DNA of 64,000 bases, taken from contig NZ_CP033040.1 in the NCBI RefSeq assembly GCF_004293625.1, positions 1,302,001-1,366,000 on the forward strand, written 5' to 3'. The stretch comes from Thiomicrorhabdus indica. GTDB taxonomy: Bacteria > Pseudomonadota > Gammaproteobacteria > Thiomicrospirales > Thiomicrospiraceae. Both the position numbers and the translations under genes were made by a program. Shown here one piece after another: positions 38,294 to 47,209 of the stretch. The notes below the pieces were generated by a model. It worked only from the letters and a program-made list of their open reading frames with translations, ran no database searches and was not told where the DNA came from. Position 1 is the stretch's first letter. The number at the start of each line of letters is the position of its first letter.

Positions 38294-40246
38294 ATGTCAA
38301 ACATTGAATCGGTGCTTTCCGAAACACGTGTTTTTGAATTAGATGATAACGCAAAAGCGCAATTTGCGATTAGCCAAGAAAAATTGGATCAAATGCGAGC
38401 GAAAGCAGCTTCTGACCATGTTGGTTTTTGGTCAGATTTAGCGCGTGAAAAACTCTCTTGGTCAAAACCCTTTACGGTTGGTTTAGACGAATCAAAAGCG
38501 CCGCATTATGAATGGTTTACGGATGGTGAGTTAAATGTTTCTTACAACTGTATTGATCGTCATCTAGAAAATAAAGCCGATAAAACAGCGATTATTTTTG
38601 AAGGCGATCAAGGTGATATCGAAAGATACACTTATAAAGAGCTTCATGATCAAGTTTGTCGTTTTGCTAACACCTTAACTGCGCAAGGTATCGAAAAAGG
38701 TGATCGTGTCATTATTTATATGCCAATGATTCCACAAGCAGTTATAGCCATGCAGGCGTGTGCACGTATTGGCGCAATCCACTCTATTGTGTTTGGTGGC
38801 TTCTCTGCAGAAGCATTGCGCGATCGAGTTGAAGATGCGGGTGCGAAAATGGTGATTACGACGAACGGTTCTCGTCGTGGTGGTAAGACAATCCCTCTTA
38901 AAGGCGCGGTTGATACGGCACTTGAGAAAGGGTGCAGAAGTATTGAGAAAGTCATCGTTTATCGTCGTACAGATGATGTGGTTGCTATGAAAGATGGCCG
39001 TGATATTGATTGGATGGAAGCTGAAGCAGGCATGAGTAATTACCATGAACCTGTTGCAGTAAATTCTGAACATCCGCTGTTTTTGCTTTACACCTCCGGC
39101 TCAACAGGAAAACCAAAAGGGGTTCAGCATTCGTCGGGTGGTTATTTATTAAATGCTCAGTTAACAAATGAGTGGATGTTTGATTTAAATGATGATGATG
39201 TATTCTGGTGTACTGCAGATGTGGGTTGGATTACAGGTCACTCGTATGTCGCTTACGGACCTCTTTCTGTCGGTGCAACAATCGTCATGTTTGAAGGTGT
39301 TCCGACTTATCCAGATGCAGGTCGTTTTTGGCAAGTCTGTCAAGACCATAGTGTGACTGTGTTTTACACTGCACCTACCGCTATTCGCGCTTTAATGAAA
39401 TTTGGTGCTGATTTACCACAGAAATATGATTTAAGTAAGTTACGTCTGCTTGGAACGGTTGGTGAACCTATTAACCCTGAAGCATGGATGTGGTATTACG
39501 AAGTAATTGGACAAAGCCGTTGCCCAATTATTGATACGTGGTGGCAAACTGAAACCGGTGCTCACATGATTGCACCTTTCCCTGTAACGCCACTAAAACC
39601 TGGTTCTTGTACGCAGCCACTTCCTGGAATTGATGCGGCAATTTTGGATGAAGAGGGTAATGAACTTGGTCGAGGTGAAGGTGGATTATTAGTTATCAAA
39701 AAACCTTGGCCGTCAATGATTCGAAATGTTTGGGGACAGCCTGAGCGTTATCAAACCACTTACTTCCCTCTTGAAGGCCAAAATTATTACGTAGTTGGAG
39801 ACTCGGCTTATCAAGATGATGATGGATATTTCTGGATTCTAGGGCGCGTCGATGATGTTCTTAACGTCTCGGGTCACCGACTAGGAACGATGGAAATTGA
39901 ATCGGCATTGGTTTCGCATGAAAAAGTGGCTGAAGCGGCAGTAGTGGGTCGTCCTCATGATGTTAAGGGCGAGGCAGTTGCTGCGTTTGTGGTTCTTAAT
40001 GTGGACATGCCAGAAGGTGAAGAGCGAGAAGCCTTGATTCAAGAATTGCGTAATTGGGTTGCGGCTGAAATTGGGCCAATTGCTAAACCTGATGATATTC
40101 GTTTTGGAACGAACCTTCCAAAAACACGTTCAGGAAAAATTATGCGACGCTTACTTCGAACGATAGCGAAGGGAGAAGAAATCACGCAAGATACTTCAAC
40201 GCTTGAAGATCCATCAATTTTGGATCAATTTCAGAAAAATGTGTAA
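38294..40246 (+). CDS. acs: Acetyl-CoA synthetase
   Basis: Acs activates acetate to acetyl-CoA with ATP. The 650-residue protein (E. coli 652) has the adenylate-forming motif [12 protein letters not shown], the WWQTETGA loop, [16 protein letters not shown] and the C-terminal [13 protein letters not shown], whose lysine is the known site of control by acetylation in relatives. GGAG lies 7 nt before the ATG. A terminator follows. The DUF485/ActP transporter pair comes next in the same direction, an arrangement like acs-yjcH-actP in E. coli, but the terminator and a 303-bp gap suggest a separate promoter for the transporter. Confidence 0.97.
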   Translation: MSNIESVLSETRVFELDDNAKAQFAISQEKLDQMRAKAASDHVGFWSDLAREKLSWSKPFTVGLDESKAPHYEWFTDGELNVSYNCIDRHLENKADKTAIIFEGDQGDIERYTYKELHDQVCRFANTLTAQGIEKGDRVIIYMPMIPQAVIAMQACARIGAIHSIVFGGFSAEALRDRVEDAGAKMVITTNGSRRGGKTIPLKGAVDTALEKGCRSIEKVIVYRRTDDVVAMKDGRDIDWMEAEAGMSNYHEPVAVNSEHPLFLLYTSGSTGKPKGVQHSSGGYLLNAQLTNEWMFDLNDDDVFWCTADVGWITGHSYVAYGPLSVGATIVMFEGVPTYPDAGRFWQVCQDHSVTVFYTAPTAIRALMKFGADLPQKYDLSKLRLLGTVGEPINPEAWMWYYEVIGQSRCPIIDTWWQTETGAHMIAPFPVTPLKPGSCTQPLPGIDAAILDEEGNELGRGEGGLLVIKKPWPSMIRNVWGQPERYQTTYFPLEGQNYYVVGDSAYQDDDGYFWILGRVDDVLNVSGHRLGTMEIESALVSHEKVAEAAVVGRPHDVKGEAVAAFVVLNVDMPEGEEREALIQELRNWVAAEIGPIAKPDDIRFGTNLPKTRSGKIMRRLLRTIAKGEEITQDTSTLEDPSILDQFQKNV

Positions 40247-40549
40247 GTTTTAACCTTAGAATTTTAGGCTAACGCTTAATGAACCGGAGTTTGGTAAGTA
40301 CTGAATTCCGGTTTTTTTATACCTTAAAAAAATGTAAATTGTATTTTTTATAAAGTCAGCTTGTTTAATCAGATGACCTTATAAATATGAGCGCTTACTA
40401 ATATAAAGTTTTTGGATTGCAGTATTTATGAATTCGGGTTTTTTTTGTTTTTGCATTGCGTCATAATACCCACCGAATTTATGGGTTTCATAAACCTATA
40501 GCATAAGCCTGTTTTAGGCAAAAACTACTAAAACCAACTAGGGGACTTT
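40247..40549. other. acs-DUF485 gap
   Basis: This gap holds the acs terminator, then about 230 bp of AT-rich sequence with no reading frame. A weak -10-like CATAAT lies at 40472 with only a T-rich stretch as -35. Confidence 0.4.
40282..40318 (+). terminator. Rho-independent terminator after acs
   Basis: AACCGGAGTT pairs with AATTCCGGTT (one G-U pair) around a 12-nt loop, followed by seven T. Confidence 0.85.
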
Positions 40550-40768
40550 ATGGGAAATAAAGTTAAATTTTCTGCTATTTTGTTGGCAGTTTATACCGTC
40601 CTGTACTTTGGTGTTGCACTAATGGTTAGTGCAAGCTTCAAAGACCTTGCGGCGACTGAAATTGCGGGTGCACCACTGGCAATCTGGGGTGGATTGGTTG
40701 TAATTATCACTGGCGTGATCATTACCCGTCTGTATTTGAAAAAAATGGATTCCGAGGAAACTAACTAA
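40550..40768 (+). CDS. DUF485-like small membrane protein (transporter partner)
   Basis: This 72-residue protein has two membrane helices (about 7-29 and 41-64) and a charged C-terminus. By size, topology and place directly before an ActP-like symporter it corresponds to the DUF485 protein YjcH, thought to be a small partner of the acetate permease. It overlaps the symporter start by one base. AGGGGA lies before the ATG. It is shorter than E. coli YjcH (104), lacking most of the N-terminal cytoplasmic part. Confidence 0.75.
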   Translation: MGNKVKFSAILLAVYTVLYFGVALMVSASFKDLAATEIAGAPLAIWGGLVVIITGVIITRLYLKKMDSEETN

Positions 40769-42378
40769 TGGAAAATTTAGTTGCATTAATTATCGTTGGT
40801 CTCGGGATTGCATTGTCAATCGCGATTAGTTTTTACCACTCCAAATCGACCAGTAGTACTGCGAACTTCTATGTTGCAGGTGGAGGTCTGTCACCAAAAG
40901 TAAACGGTCTAGCAATGTTAGGTGATTACGCTTCTGCAGCAAGTTTCTTGGGGGTCGCTGGAGCGGTTGCCTTACTTGGTGTTGATGGTTGGTGGCTTGC
41001 AATTGGTTTCTTTGCTGCATGGATTGTGGTTTTGATTGCGATTTCTAGCCCATTGAAAAACGTTGGTAAGTTTACTGTGGCAGATGTATTAAATGCCCGC
41101 TTTACAGAAAACTCGACTAAAATTCGTACGGTTGCAATGGCATCGACGCTTGTACTTTGTGTCATGTATTTGGTTCCACAGATCGTAGGTGCTGGACATC
41201 TGTTTGGTTTGTTATTGGGTTGGGACTATCTTCCAACCGTTTTGGTGACTGGATCTTTGATGGCACTGTTTGTCATTATTGGCGGTATGAAAGGAACGTC
41301 TTATAACCAAGCCATCCAAGGTGCGATTCTGTTTGGTGCGATGTTATTCTTGCTGGTATTCGGTGTGATTCACTTATTCGGTGGTAACCCTGCTGGAGTG
41401 ATTGAAGCATCAGAGCAAATGGTTCCAGCAAAACTTGCCGCTGAAAATGCAGCAGCTGTTGCAGCGGCTCAAGCGGCTGGATCTCCTGGTGAAGCTGTCG
41501 ATGCAGTTCGTGCATTGATGCCTGAAGCGGCTTCTGCTGTGACGCCGGGAGTTGGACTTCGTGACTTTGCAAACCAAGCATCTCTCGTTATTGCTTTGTT
41601 TTTAGGTGTTCTTGGTCTTCCTCATATCCTTATTAAGTTCTATACAGTTTCTAATGCATCTGATGCTCGTAAATCTGCAGAAATCACGATTTGGGGTCTG
41701 GCGGTATTCTATGCAGCAATCTTCTTTGTTGGTTTGATTGCAATGTATGCATTGTATCCTGAGCTGTTGAAGCTGATTGCGGATGGTAAAGTGGGTGTTG
41801 CGAAAAACATGACTATGCCAATGTTAGGTGACATGTTAGGTGGTCAAATCCTGATGGGTGTGATTGCAGCTGGTGCGATGGCAGCAATGCTTTCAACGTC
41901 TGCTGGTTTATTGATTTCTGCCACGTCTTCACTTTCTCATGACCTTTATAAAGGTGTGATTAACCCGAACTCCACAGATGAGCAAGAACTTCGTTTTGCG
42001 AAAATCGGTGCTTTCTTCCTAGCAGTTGTTGCAATTGCAATGTCTGTATGGCTTAAAGAAGAAAACGTCGCAATGCTTGTAGGTATGTGTTTCGGTATTG
42101 CAGCTTCAACTTTTGCACCTGCGCTTGTATTCGCTGTTTGGTGGAAAGGTTTGACTAGTCAAGCAGTTATCTGGGGTATGGCAACGGGTCTAGTGCTTTC
42201 ATTGCTATTCACCTTTTCAAAATTCTTCGGTGCGAAAACAATGTTGGGTCTAGATGTTCTAGTGAACCCAGCACTTTATTCTGTACCTGTTGCGATTATC
42301 GTAACGCTTGTGGTTGCCAAAATGACAAGTGACAAAGGTAACGTTGAAGAGTTTATGGAAAAAGCACACGGCAAATAA
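40768..42378 (+). CDS. actP: Sodium:solute symporter, acetate permease (ActP) type
   Basis: This 536-residue protein is a member of the sodium:solute symporter family with about 12-13 membrane helices. Landmarks are NFYVAGGGLSPKVNGLAMLGDYASAASFLG, GKFTVADVLNARF, GGMKGTSYNQAIQGAILF and MLSTSAGLLISATSSLSHD (each a separate stretch). Between two helices there is an Ala-rich insertion (about 215-255, with AAENAAAVAAAQAAG) that I do not associate with E. coli ActP. The location after acs and the DUF485 gene favours acetate or another short carboxylate as substrate (inference). A strong terminator follows. Confidence 0.9.
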   Translation: MENLVALIIVGLGIALSIAISFYHSKSTSSTANFYVAGGGLSPKVNGLAMLGDYASAASFLGVAGAVALLGVDGWWLAIGFFAAWIVVLIAISSPLKNVGKFTVADVLNARFTENSTKIRTVAMASTLVLCVMYLVPQIVGAGHLFGLLLGWDYLPTVLVTGSLMALFVIIGGMKGTSYNQAIQGAILFGAMLFLLVFGVIHLFGGNPAGVIEASEQMVPAKLAAENAAAVAAAQAAGSPGEAVDAVRALMPEAASAVTPGVGLRDFANQASLVIALFLGVLGLPHILIKFYTVSNASDARKSAEITIWGLAVFYAAIFFVGLIAMYALYPELLKLIADGKVGVAKNMTMPMLGDMLGGQILMGVIAAGAMAAMLSTSAGLLISATSSLSHDLYKGVINPNSTDEQELRFAKIGAFFLAVVAIAMSVWLKEENVAMLVGMCFGIAASTFAPALVFAVWWKGLTSQAVIWGMATGLVLSLLFTFSKFFGAKTMLGLDVLVNPALYSVPVAIIVTLVVAKMTSDKGNVEEFMEKAHGK

Positions 42379-42400
42379 GCTTTACGTTTTTTCTAGTCTT

Positions 42401-42438
42401 AAAAAAGGGAGCTAAACAGTCGTTTAGCTCCCTTTTTT
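42401..42438 (+). terminator. Rho-independent terminator after the symporter gene
   Basis: A perfect 17-bp stem with an AGTC loop, from AAAAAAGGGAGC to its complement ending in six T. Confidence 0.95.
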
Positions 42439-42507
42439 GTGCTCAATCATCTTAAATAATATTCGCTTGCAGTATGATTGAAATAGTTTCCATTAGGATT
42501 GTTAACT

Positions 42508-44358
42508 ATGGCTTTGATACAGCAACGAGAATTTCTTTCTAAAATCACACCGTTTACCGAACTGCCTAACGATTTGTTAAATCAACTCGCTGATAGCATG
42601 GATATTGTCTACTTGCCCGAACGGACTGAAATCACTTTTCAAAACGAATTGGCGCTACTTTATATTTTGATTAAAGGAAAAGTTACGGAGTACCGTGATG
42701 AAGAAGTGACTTCTCATTACAGTGTGAGAGGTTTCTTTGGGGACAGCGCGATTCTTGAAAAGTCTCAAAGCCACGTCAAGTTCGTGGTGGATGAAGAGGC
42801 GATTGCCTATAAGTTACCGGCCGGTAAGTTTCTGCACGCTTTTAACGAGCACGAAGCTTTTGCAGATTTTTTTAATGCATCCATTGTTGAAAAACTTAAT
42901 CGAATTCATGAAACCCAACAGACGGCCACTTCGACAGAAGTGATGATGGATACAGTAATCAGTGCGCCTATTCAGAAACTGGTTTCAGTTACTCAAAAGG
43001 CCAGTATTTTAGAAGCTACTCAGGCGATGACTGATGCGCGTTCAGATGCTTGTTTAGTTGAGTTTTCTGAAGGAGAGAGTGGAATTATTACTTCAACTGA
43101 TATTTTGAAATTCGTCGCACTGGGTGAAACCGATAGAATTAATGCACCTAGTGGGGTGCAATCTATTTGTAACCGGCCGGTCTATTCTGTGCATGAATTT
43201 GATTATCTTTTTAACGCATTACTTAAAATGACTCGCTTTCAAATTGACCGTTTAGCGGTTCGTAGTGATTTAGGGTTTGTTGGTTTTTTGCATCAGAAGG
43301 ATTTAATGAGTCTGTTTGCTAACCAATCCGGTTTGGTGTTAACAAAAGTCGAAAAATCAACCACGGTTGAGGATTTGATTGGTATTGGTGAGCAAGTTGA
43401 TGCGATGGTGCATAATCTGAATCGTAAAGGGATTAAAACCCATTACATTGCCAAACTTGTCAATGAACTTCATCGAAAAATGATTGCCAAATTGGTTGAA
43501 TTTATCCTACCTGAAACATTGCAGGAGAAAGTCTGTCTATTTGTTATGGGTTCAGAAGGCCGTTCAGAGCAAGTTATTCGTACCGATCAAGATAATGCGC
43601 TGATCTATGACAATGAGTTAAATGCTGAGCAATTGACGCAATTGCATGCGTTTACAAAAGCGTTTACGGAAAATCTCATGAAAATGGGATTTCCTCCCTG
43701 TCCGGGAAACATCATGCTCTCAAACCCTGAATGGTGCCAGAGTCAGGCCAGTTTTTCACAAACGGTAGAAGGATGGTTTGATGAAAGTACGGAAGGAAGC
43801 TTTATGAATGCAGCGATTTTATTTGATGCAGAGTTTGTCTTTGGTGAGTCGCACTGGTTAAATGACATAAAGCGTTTATTGATCCATCTAAATATTAAAC
43901 ATTCCAATTTCTTACGCCACTTTGCCATACAGTCTCTAAAGTTTAATACCCCTGTTGGCTTTTTTGGCGGCTTGATTGCTGATTCGGAATCAGGAATTGA
44001 AGTGATTGATATTAAAAAAGGTGGAATTTTTAGTATTGTGCATGGAATTCGATGTTACGCCCTCGAACTTGGGATTAAGGCGACTAATACACATTGGCGA
44101 ATTAAAGCCTTAATGGATGCTGGGGTTTTCGAGCAAGAATTTGGTATCGAATTAGGGGAAACACTTAACTTTTTAAATACTCTTAGATTGGAGTCCATGT
44201 TGCATCAATTGGATTCAGGGGTTGAATTGCCCGACAATAAAATTCGTTTGGCGGAGTTAAGCCATATGCAACAAGACTTACTTAAACAAAGTTTTAATGT
44301 GGTTGATGTTTTTAAAAAACGACTTTCACATCATTTTGGTTTGAATGGAATGTTGTAA
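42508..44358 (+). CDS. cNMP-binding/CBS/DUF294 nucleotidyltransferase-like protein
   Basis: This 616-residue regulator-like protein has a cyclic-nucleotide-binding fold (about 10-130), a CBS pair (about 155-275) and a GlnD-like nucleotidyltransferase domain DUF294 with GSEGRSEQ at 348-355 and the acidic pair D360/D362 in TDQDNAL, followed by the DUF294 C-terminal domain. The catalytic-looking residues are kept, but the substrate of this family is not established. I start at ATG 42508 with AGGA 9 nt upstream; TTG 42499 is less likely. Its stop overlaps the exonuclease start by one base. Such a pair often lies near acs/actP genes. Palindrome copies encode Leu-Pro-Ala-Gly-Lys and Asn-Arg-Pro-Val. 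Confidence 0.9.
   Translation: MALIQQREFLSKITPFTELPNDLLNQLADSMDIVYLPERTEITFQNELALLYILIKGKVTEYRDEEVTSHYSVRGFFGDSAILEKSQSHVKFVVDEEAIAYKLPAGKFLHAFNEHEAFADFFNASIVEKLNRIHETQQTATSTEVMMDTVISAPIQKLVSVTQKASILEATQAMTDARSDACLVEFSEGESGIITSTDILKFVALGETDRINAPSGVQSICNRPVYSVHEFDYLFNALLKMTRFQIDRLAVRSDLGFVGFLHQKDLMSLFANQSGLVLTKVEKSTTVEDLIGIGEQVDAMVHNLNRKGIKTHYIAKLVNELHRKMIAKLVEFILPETLQEKVCLFVMGSEGRSEQVIRTDQDNALIYDNELNAEQLTQLHAFTKAFTENLMKMGFPPCPGNIMLSNPEWCQSQASFSQTVEGWFDESTEGSFMNAAILFDAEFVFGESHWLNDIKRLLIHLNIKHSNFLRHFAIQSLKFNTPVGFFGGLIADSESGIEVIDIKKGGIFSIVHGIRCYALELGIKATNTHWRIKALMDAGVFEQEFGIELGETLNFLNTLRLESMLHQLDSGVELPDNKIRLAELSHMQQDLLKQSFNVVDVFKKRLSHHFGLNGML
42814..42827. repeat. ACCGGCCGGT palindrome copy 15
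   Basis: The core is 42816-42825, 14-bp with TT/AA flanks. Read as Pro-Ala-Gly in the cNMP-like domain. The surrounding bases match copy 20 in the methyltransferase gene. Confidence 0.95.
43172..43181. repeat. ACCGGCCGGT palindrome copy 16
   Basis: In the same gene as copy 15 but a different frame; read as Asn-Arg-Pro-Val in the CBS region. Confidence 0.95.
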
Positions 44359-45029
44359 TGAGTCTGATTGAACGAGGAATTACTTTTTTTCAAAAAAACC
44401 GTTTAAGCAAACAAAAACAAAAACTTAAGGGTGAAAGTTATGAATACTTATTTAATGTAATTCCTGATGAATTTGTCTGTTTTGATTGTGAAACCACAGG
44501 GCTTAATACGAAGAAAGACAAAATCATTACTCTCAGTGCCATTAAAGTTGTTGGTCACGAAGTGTTGACGAGCCAAAGTTTAAACTTAGTGATTAAACAA
44601 GAACGGAAAATCTCGGCTGACAGTATTGCAATTCATCAGATACGTAATTTGGATGTTGCCAATAGTTCGTTTATCTATTTAGATGAGTTTAGTGCAATTC
44701 AAGACTTTTTGGCTTTTATACAGGGACGCACACTCGTCGGATATTATTTGGATTTCGATGTGTCAATGGTTAATCGGGTGATTAAACCTGTGTTAGGGAT
44801 TGATTTACCAAATCCACGCATCGAAACTTCGGCCATGTTTCATGAGTACACTCGACAAAAATATAAGCGTTCTTGTATTGAGCCAAATATCGACTTGTCT
44901 TTTTCGCATATATTGAAAACGTTGCAAATCCCGAACATGGGTCAACATGATGCCTATAATGATGCTTTGATGACCGCTTTTATCTTTGTAAAGTTAAAAA
45001 GGCTGTTAGCAGAGGGAAATAAACCTTAG
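44358..45029 (+). CDS. DEDDh 3'-5' exonuclease, DnaQ-like
   Basis: This 223-residue protein is an exonuclease of the DnaQ superfamily. Exo I is FDCETTGLN (D43, E45), Exo II lies in LVGYYLDFDVSMVNR, and Exo III is GQHDAYNDALMT with the catalytic His and Asp. It is not the polymerase epsilon subunit itself, lacking the usual C-terminal linker. It is translationally coupled to the DUF294 gene, which suggests a joint role; what that is remains unknown. Its promoter is shared, and the rimP promoter starts 17 bp after its stop. Confidence 0.9.
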   Translation: MSLIERGITFFQKNRLSKQKQKLKGESYEYLFNVIPDEFVCFDCETTGLNTKKDKIITLSAIKVVGHEVLTSQSLNLVIKQERKISADSIAIHQIRNLDVANSSFIYLDEFSAIQDFLAFIQGRTLVGYYLDFDVSMVNRVIKPVLGIDLPNPRIETSAMFHEYTRQKYKRSCIEPNIDLSFSHILKTLQIPNMGQHDAYNDALMTAFIFVKLKRLLAEGNKP

Positions 45030-45045
45030 AAATATGGCTGTTGCC

Positions 45046-45073
45046 TTGACAAAATGGCTTTTTTTCTTATAAT
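45046..45073 (+). promoter_or_regulatory. Strong sigma-70 promoter for the rimP-nusA-infB operon
   Basis: Consensus TTGACA (45046-45051), a 16-bp spacer and consensus TATAAT (45068-45073). Transcription should start near 45080, giving a leader of about 145 nt before rimP. Confidence 0.9.
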
Positions 45074-45097
45074 TCAAGCCAGATTTTTTAAACATTC

Positions 45098-45172
45098 TTG
45101 AGATTTGTTAAATATCTAAATATTTAACGGGTGCTCAAATTTTAAAAAACCCCGTTTTTACGGGGTTTTTTG
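45098..45172 (+). promoter_or_regulatory. rimP leader with attenuator
   Basis: The leader can form TTGAG/CTCAA (45098-45102 / 45134-45138) closing over a hairpin GTTAAATAT/ATATTTAAC (45107-45115 / 45120-45128), followed by a strong terminator AAAAAACCCCG/CGGGGTTTTTT (45144-45154 / 45161-45171). A terminator between a strong promoter and the first gene of its operon implies attenuation or antitermination, plausible for an operon encoding NusA. It may correspond to the known rimP-leader motif (from memory, untested). Confidence 0.7.
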
Positions 45173-45223
45173 TTATTTAAATCCACAAAAATTTTCCACA
45201 AAATATTCGTTTGGATAGCGTCA

Positions 45224-45676
45224 GTGAGATTAGAAGAAAAACTTGAACAGCTTTTAGCGCCCACGATTGAGTCTATGGGCTTTGAATTGTGGGGTATTGA
45301 ATATATACCGGCCGGTAAACATTCAACACTTCGTATTTATATTGAAAAAGAAGGCGGCGTAAATGTTGATGATTGCAGTGATGTAAGTCGTCAGGTAAGT
45401 GCCATTATGGATGTAGAAGACCCGATCAGCAGTGCCTACAACCTAGAAGTTTCCTCGCCTGGTATGGATCGTCAGCTATTCAAACCTGAGCAATTTATCC
45501 GCTACAAAGGTGAGCAGGTACAAATTCGCACCAGTATTGCCGTTTTAGGACGCAAGCGTTTCAAAGGACCAATGCTGACAGTCACAGAAGACGGTATCGA
45601 AGTGGAAGTGGATGCTGAACTTTACGAAATTCCATTTGATTTAATTGAAAAAGCCAACCTTGTGGCTGTGTTTTAG
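45224..45676 (+). CDS. rimP: Ribosome maturation factor RimP
   Basis: RimP helps assemble the 30S subunit. The 150-residue protein has the family pattern APTIESMGFELWGIEYI, STLRIYIEKEGGVNVDDCSDVSRQVSAIMDVEDPI and YNLEVSSPGMDRQLF. I start at GTG 45224 (GGAT 9 nt upstream); the frame is open upstream, but an earlier TTG at 45170 would lie in the terminator. Palindrome copy 17 encodes Ile-Pro-Ala-Gly-Lys in the first beta strand pair, where E. coli has a short different loop. It opens the rimP-nusA-infB operon. Confidence 0.94.
   Translation: MRLEEKLEQLLAPTIESMGFELWGIEYIPAGKHSTLRIYIEKEGGVNVDDCSDVSRQVSAIMDVEDPISSAYNLEVSSPGMDRQLFKPEQFIRYKGEQVQIRTSIAVLGRKRFKGPMLTVTEDGIEVEVDAELYEIPFDLIEKANLVAVF
45306..45317. 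repeat. ACCGGCCGGT palindrome copy 17 (inside rimP)
   Basis: The core is 45307-45316, 12-bp with T/A flanks. Read as Pro-Ala-Gly followed by Lys. Confidence 0.95.
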
Positions 45677-45701
45677 TCGATTTTAAAAGGCGTACAGAGA
45701 A

Positions 45702-47192
45702 ATGAGTAGAAAGGATGTATTAGCGGTCGTTGAAATCATGGCCAATGAGAAAGGCGTTGATAAAGAAATTATTTTCGATGCTATTGAGACCGCACTGGCC
45801 ACTGCAACTCGACGCAGTCATGATGACGAAATCGATGCGCGTGTAGAAATTAACCGTATTTCTGGTGATTACAAAACTTATCGTCGCTGGGAAGTTATTG
45901 AAGACGATGTTTATATTGAAGACAATGTTGGTTGGTATATTCGCCACATGGATGCAGTCGATGAAAAACCTGGTTCTGAGGTAGGTGAGTTCATCGAAGA
46001 AGAAATTGAATCGATTGATTTCGGACGTATTGGTGCCCAAACGGCCAAGCAAGTCATTATCCAAAAGGTTCGTGAAGCGGAACGTAAGAAAGTCGTAGAA
46101 GTTTATGAGAAGCGCATTGGTGAAATTCTTACAGGGCAAGTCAAGCGTGTCGATCGTGGAGATGTAATCCTCGATTTAGGTGATAACGTTGATGCCTTAA
46201 TTCCACGTAATCAACTTGTTGGACGAGAAAATTTCCGTATGGGTGATCGTGTTCGCGCTTACTTACAAGAAGTTTCTTTCCGTCCACGTGGGCCTTTATT
46301 AACCATGTCACGTGCTTGTAACGAAATGTTGATAGAGTTATTTAAAATCGAAGTGCCTGAAATTTCAGATGATTTGATTGATGTGATGTCAGCTGCTCGC
46401 GATGTTGGTTTCCGTGCAAAAATCGCGGTTCGTGCAAATGACCCACGCTTAGACCCAATCGGTGCCTGTGTTGGTATGCGCGGTGGTCGTGTTCAAGCGG
46501 TGACTAATGAACTTAACGGTGAACGTATCGATATCATTATGTGGGATGCCAACGATGCACAATTTGTCATCAATGCAATGGCACCGGCAGAAGTAACAAA
46601 CATCATGGTCGATGAAGATTCTCATACCATGGATATTGCTGTGGAAGATGAGCAATTGTCGCAAGCGATTGGTAAGAACGGGCAAAACGTTCGCCTTGCC
46701 TCTGAATTGACCGGTTGGGAACTCAATGTGATGACTCAATCAGATATGTCGGAAAAGCATGAATTAGAATCGCGTGACCAAATCAATATCTTCGTTAACG
46801 CATTGGATATTGATGATGAATTTGCTGAAGTCCTAGTTGGCGAAGGTTTTACAACCCTAGAAGAAGTGGCTTATGTTCCAGCTGCTGAAATGCTAGAAAT
46901 TGACGGGTTTGATGAAGATCTTGTCACAGAATTAAAGCAACGTGCTAAGGATGCGTTATTAACGCAAGCGATTGCTGAAGAAGAAAAGGCGGCTCTAGCT
47001 GAGCCGGCTGAAGATTTGCTGAACCTTGAGGGCATGAATCCTGAAATGGCAAAAACTTTGGCGCAAAGTGGTGTGATAACTCAAGAAGATTTGGCCGAAC
47101 TCGGCACTGATGAGTTATTAGAGCTTGTGGAGTTGGATGAAGCTGCTGCCGCAGAATTGATTTTGAAAGCACGCGCACCATGGTTTGAATAA
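45702..47192 (+). CDS. nusA: Transcription termination/antitermination protein NusA
   Basis: NusA binds RNA polymerase and controls pausing, termination and antitermination. The 496 residues (E. coli 495) comprise the N-terminal domain, an S1 domain (about 135-200), two KH domains (about 230-340, with GMRGGRVQAVTNELNGERIDI and AIGKNGQNVRLASELTGWE as separate stretches) and two C-terminal acidic helix-hairpin repeats. It is 25 bp after rimP and 17 bp before infB, the standard order. In E. coli it regulates its own operon; the attenuator in the rimP leader suggests the same here. Confidence 0.97.
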   Translation: MSRKDVLAVVEIMANEKGVDKEIIFDAIETALATATRRSHDDEIDARVEINRISGDYKTYRRWEVIEDDVYIEDNVGWYIRHMDAVDEKPGSEVGEFIEEEIESIDFGRIGAQTAKQVIIQKVREAERKKVVEVYEKRIGEILTGQVKRVDRGDVILDLGDNVDALIPRNQLVGRENFRMGDRVRAYLQEVSFRPRGPLLTMSRACNEMLIELFKIEVPEISDDLIDVMSAARDVGFRAKIAVRANDPRLDPIGACVGMRGGRVQAVTNELNGERIDIIMWDANDAQFVINAMAPAEVTNIMVDEDSHTMDIAVEDEQLSQAIGKNGQNVRLASELTGWELNVMTQSDMSEKHELESRDQINIFVNALDIDDEFAEVLVGEGFTTLEEVAYVPAAEMLEIDGFDEDLVTELKQRAKDALLTQAIAEEEKAALAEPAEDLLNLEGMNPEMAKTLAQSGVITQEDLAELGTDELLELVELDEAAAAELILKARAPWFE

Positions 47193-47209
47193 CATAAGGG
47201 AGAGGTTTA

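Noticed and set aside
45030-45223. Initiator tRNA gene before rimP as in E. coli metY
   Set aside because: No cloverleaf or CAT anticodon arm can be folded; only a promoter, hairpin and terminator are there.
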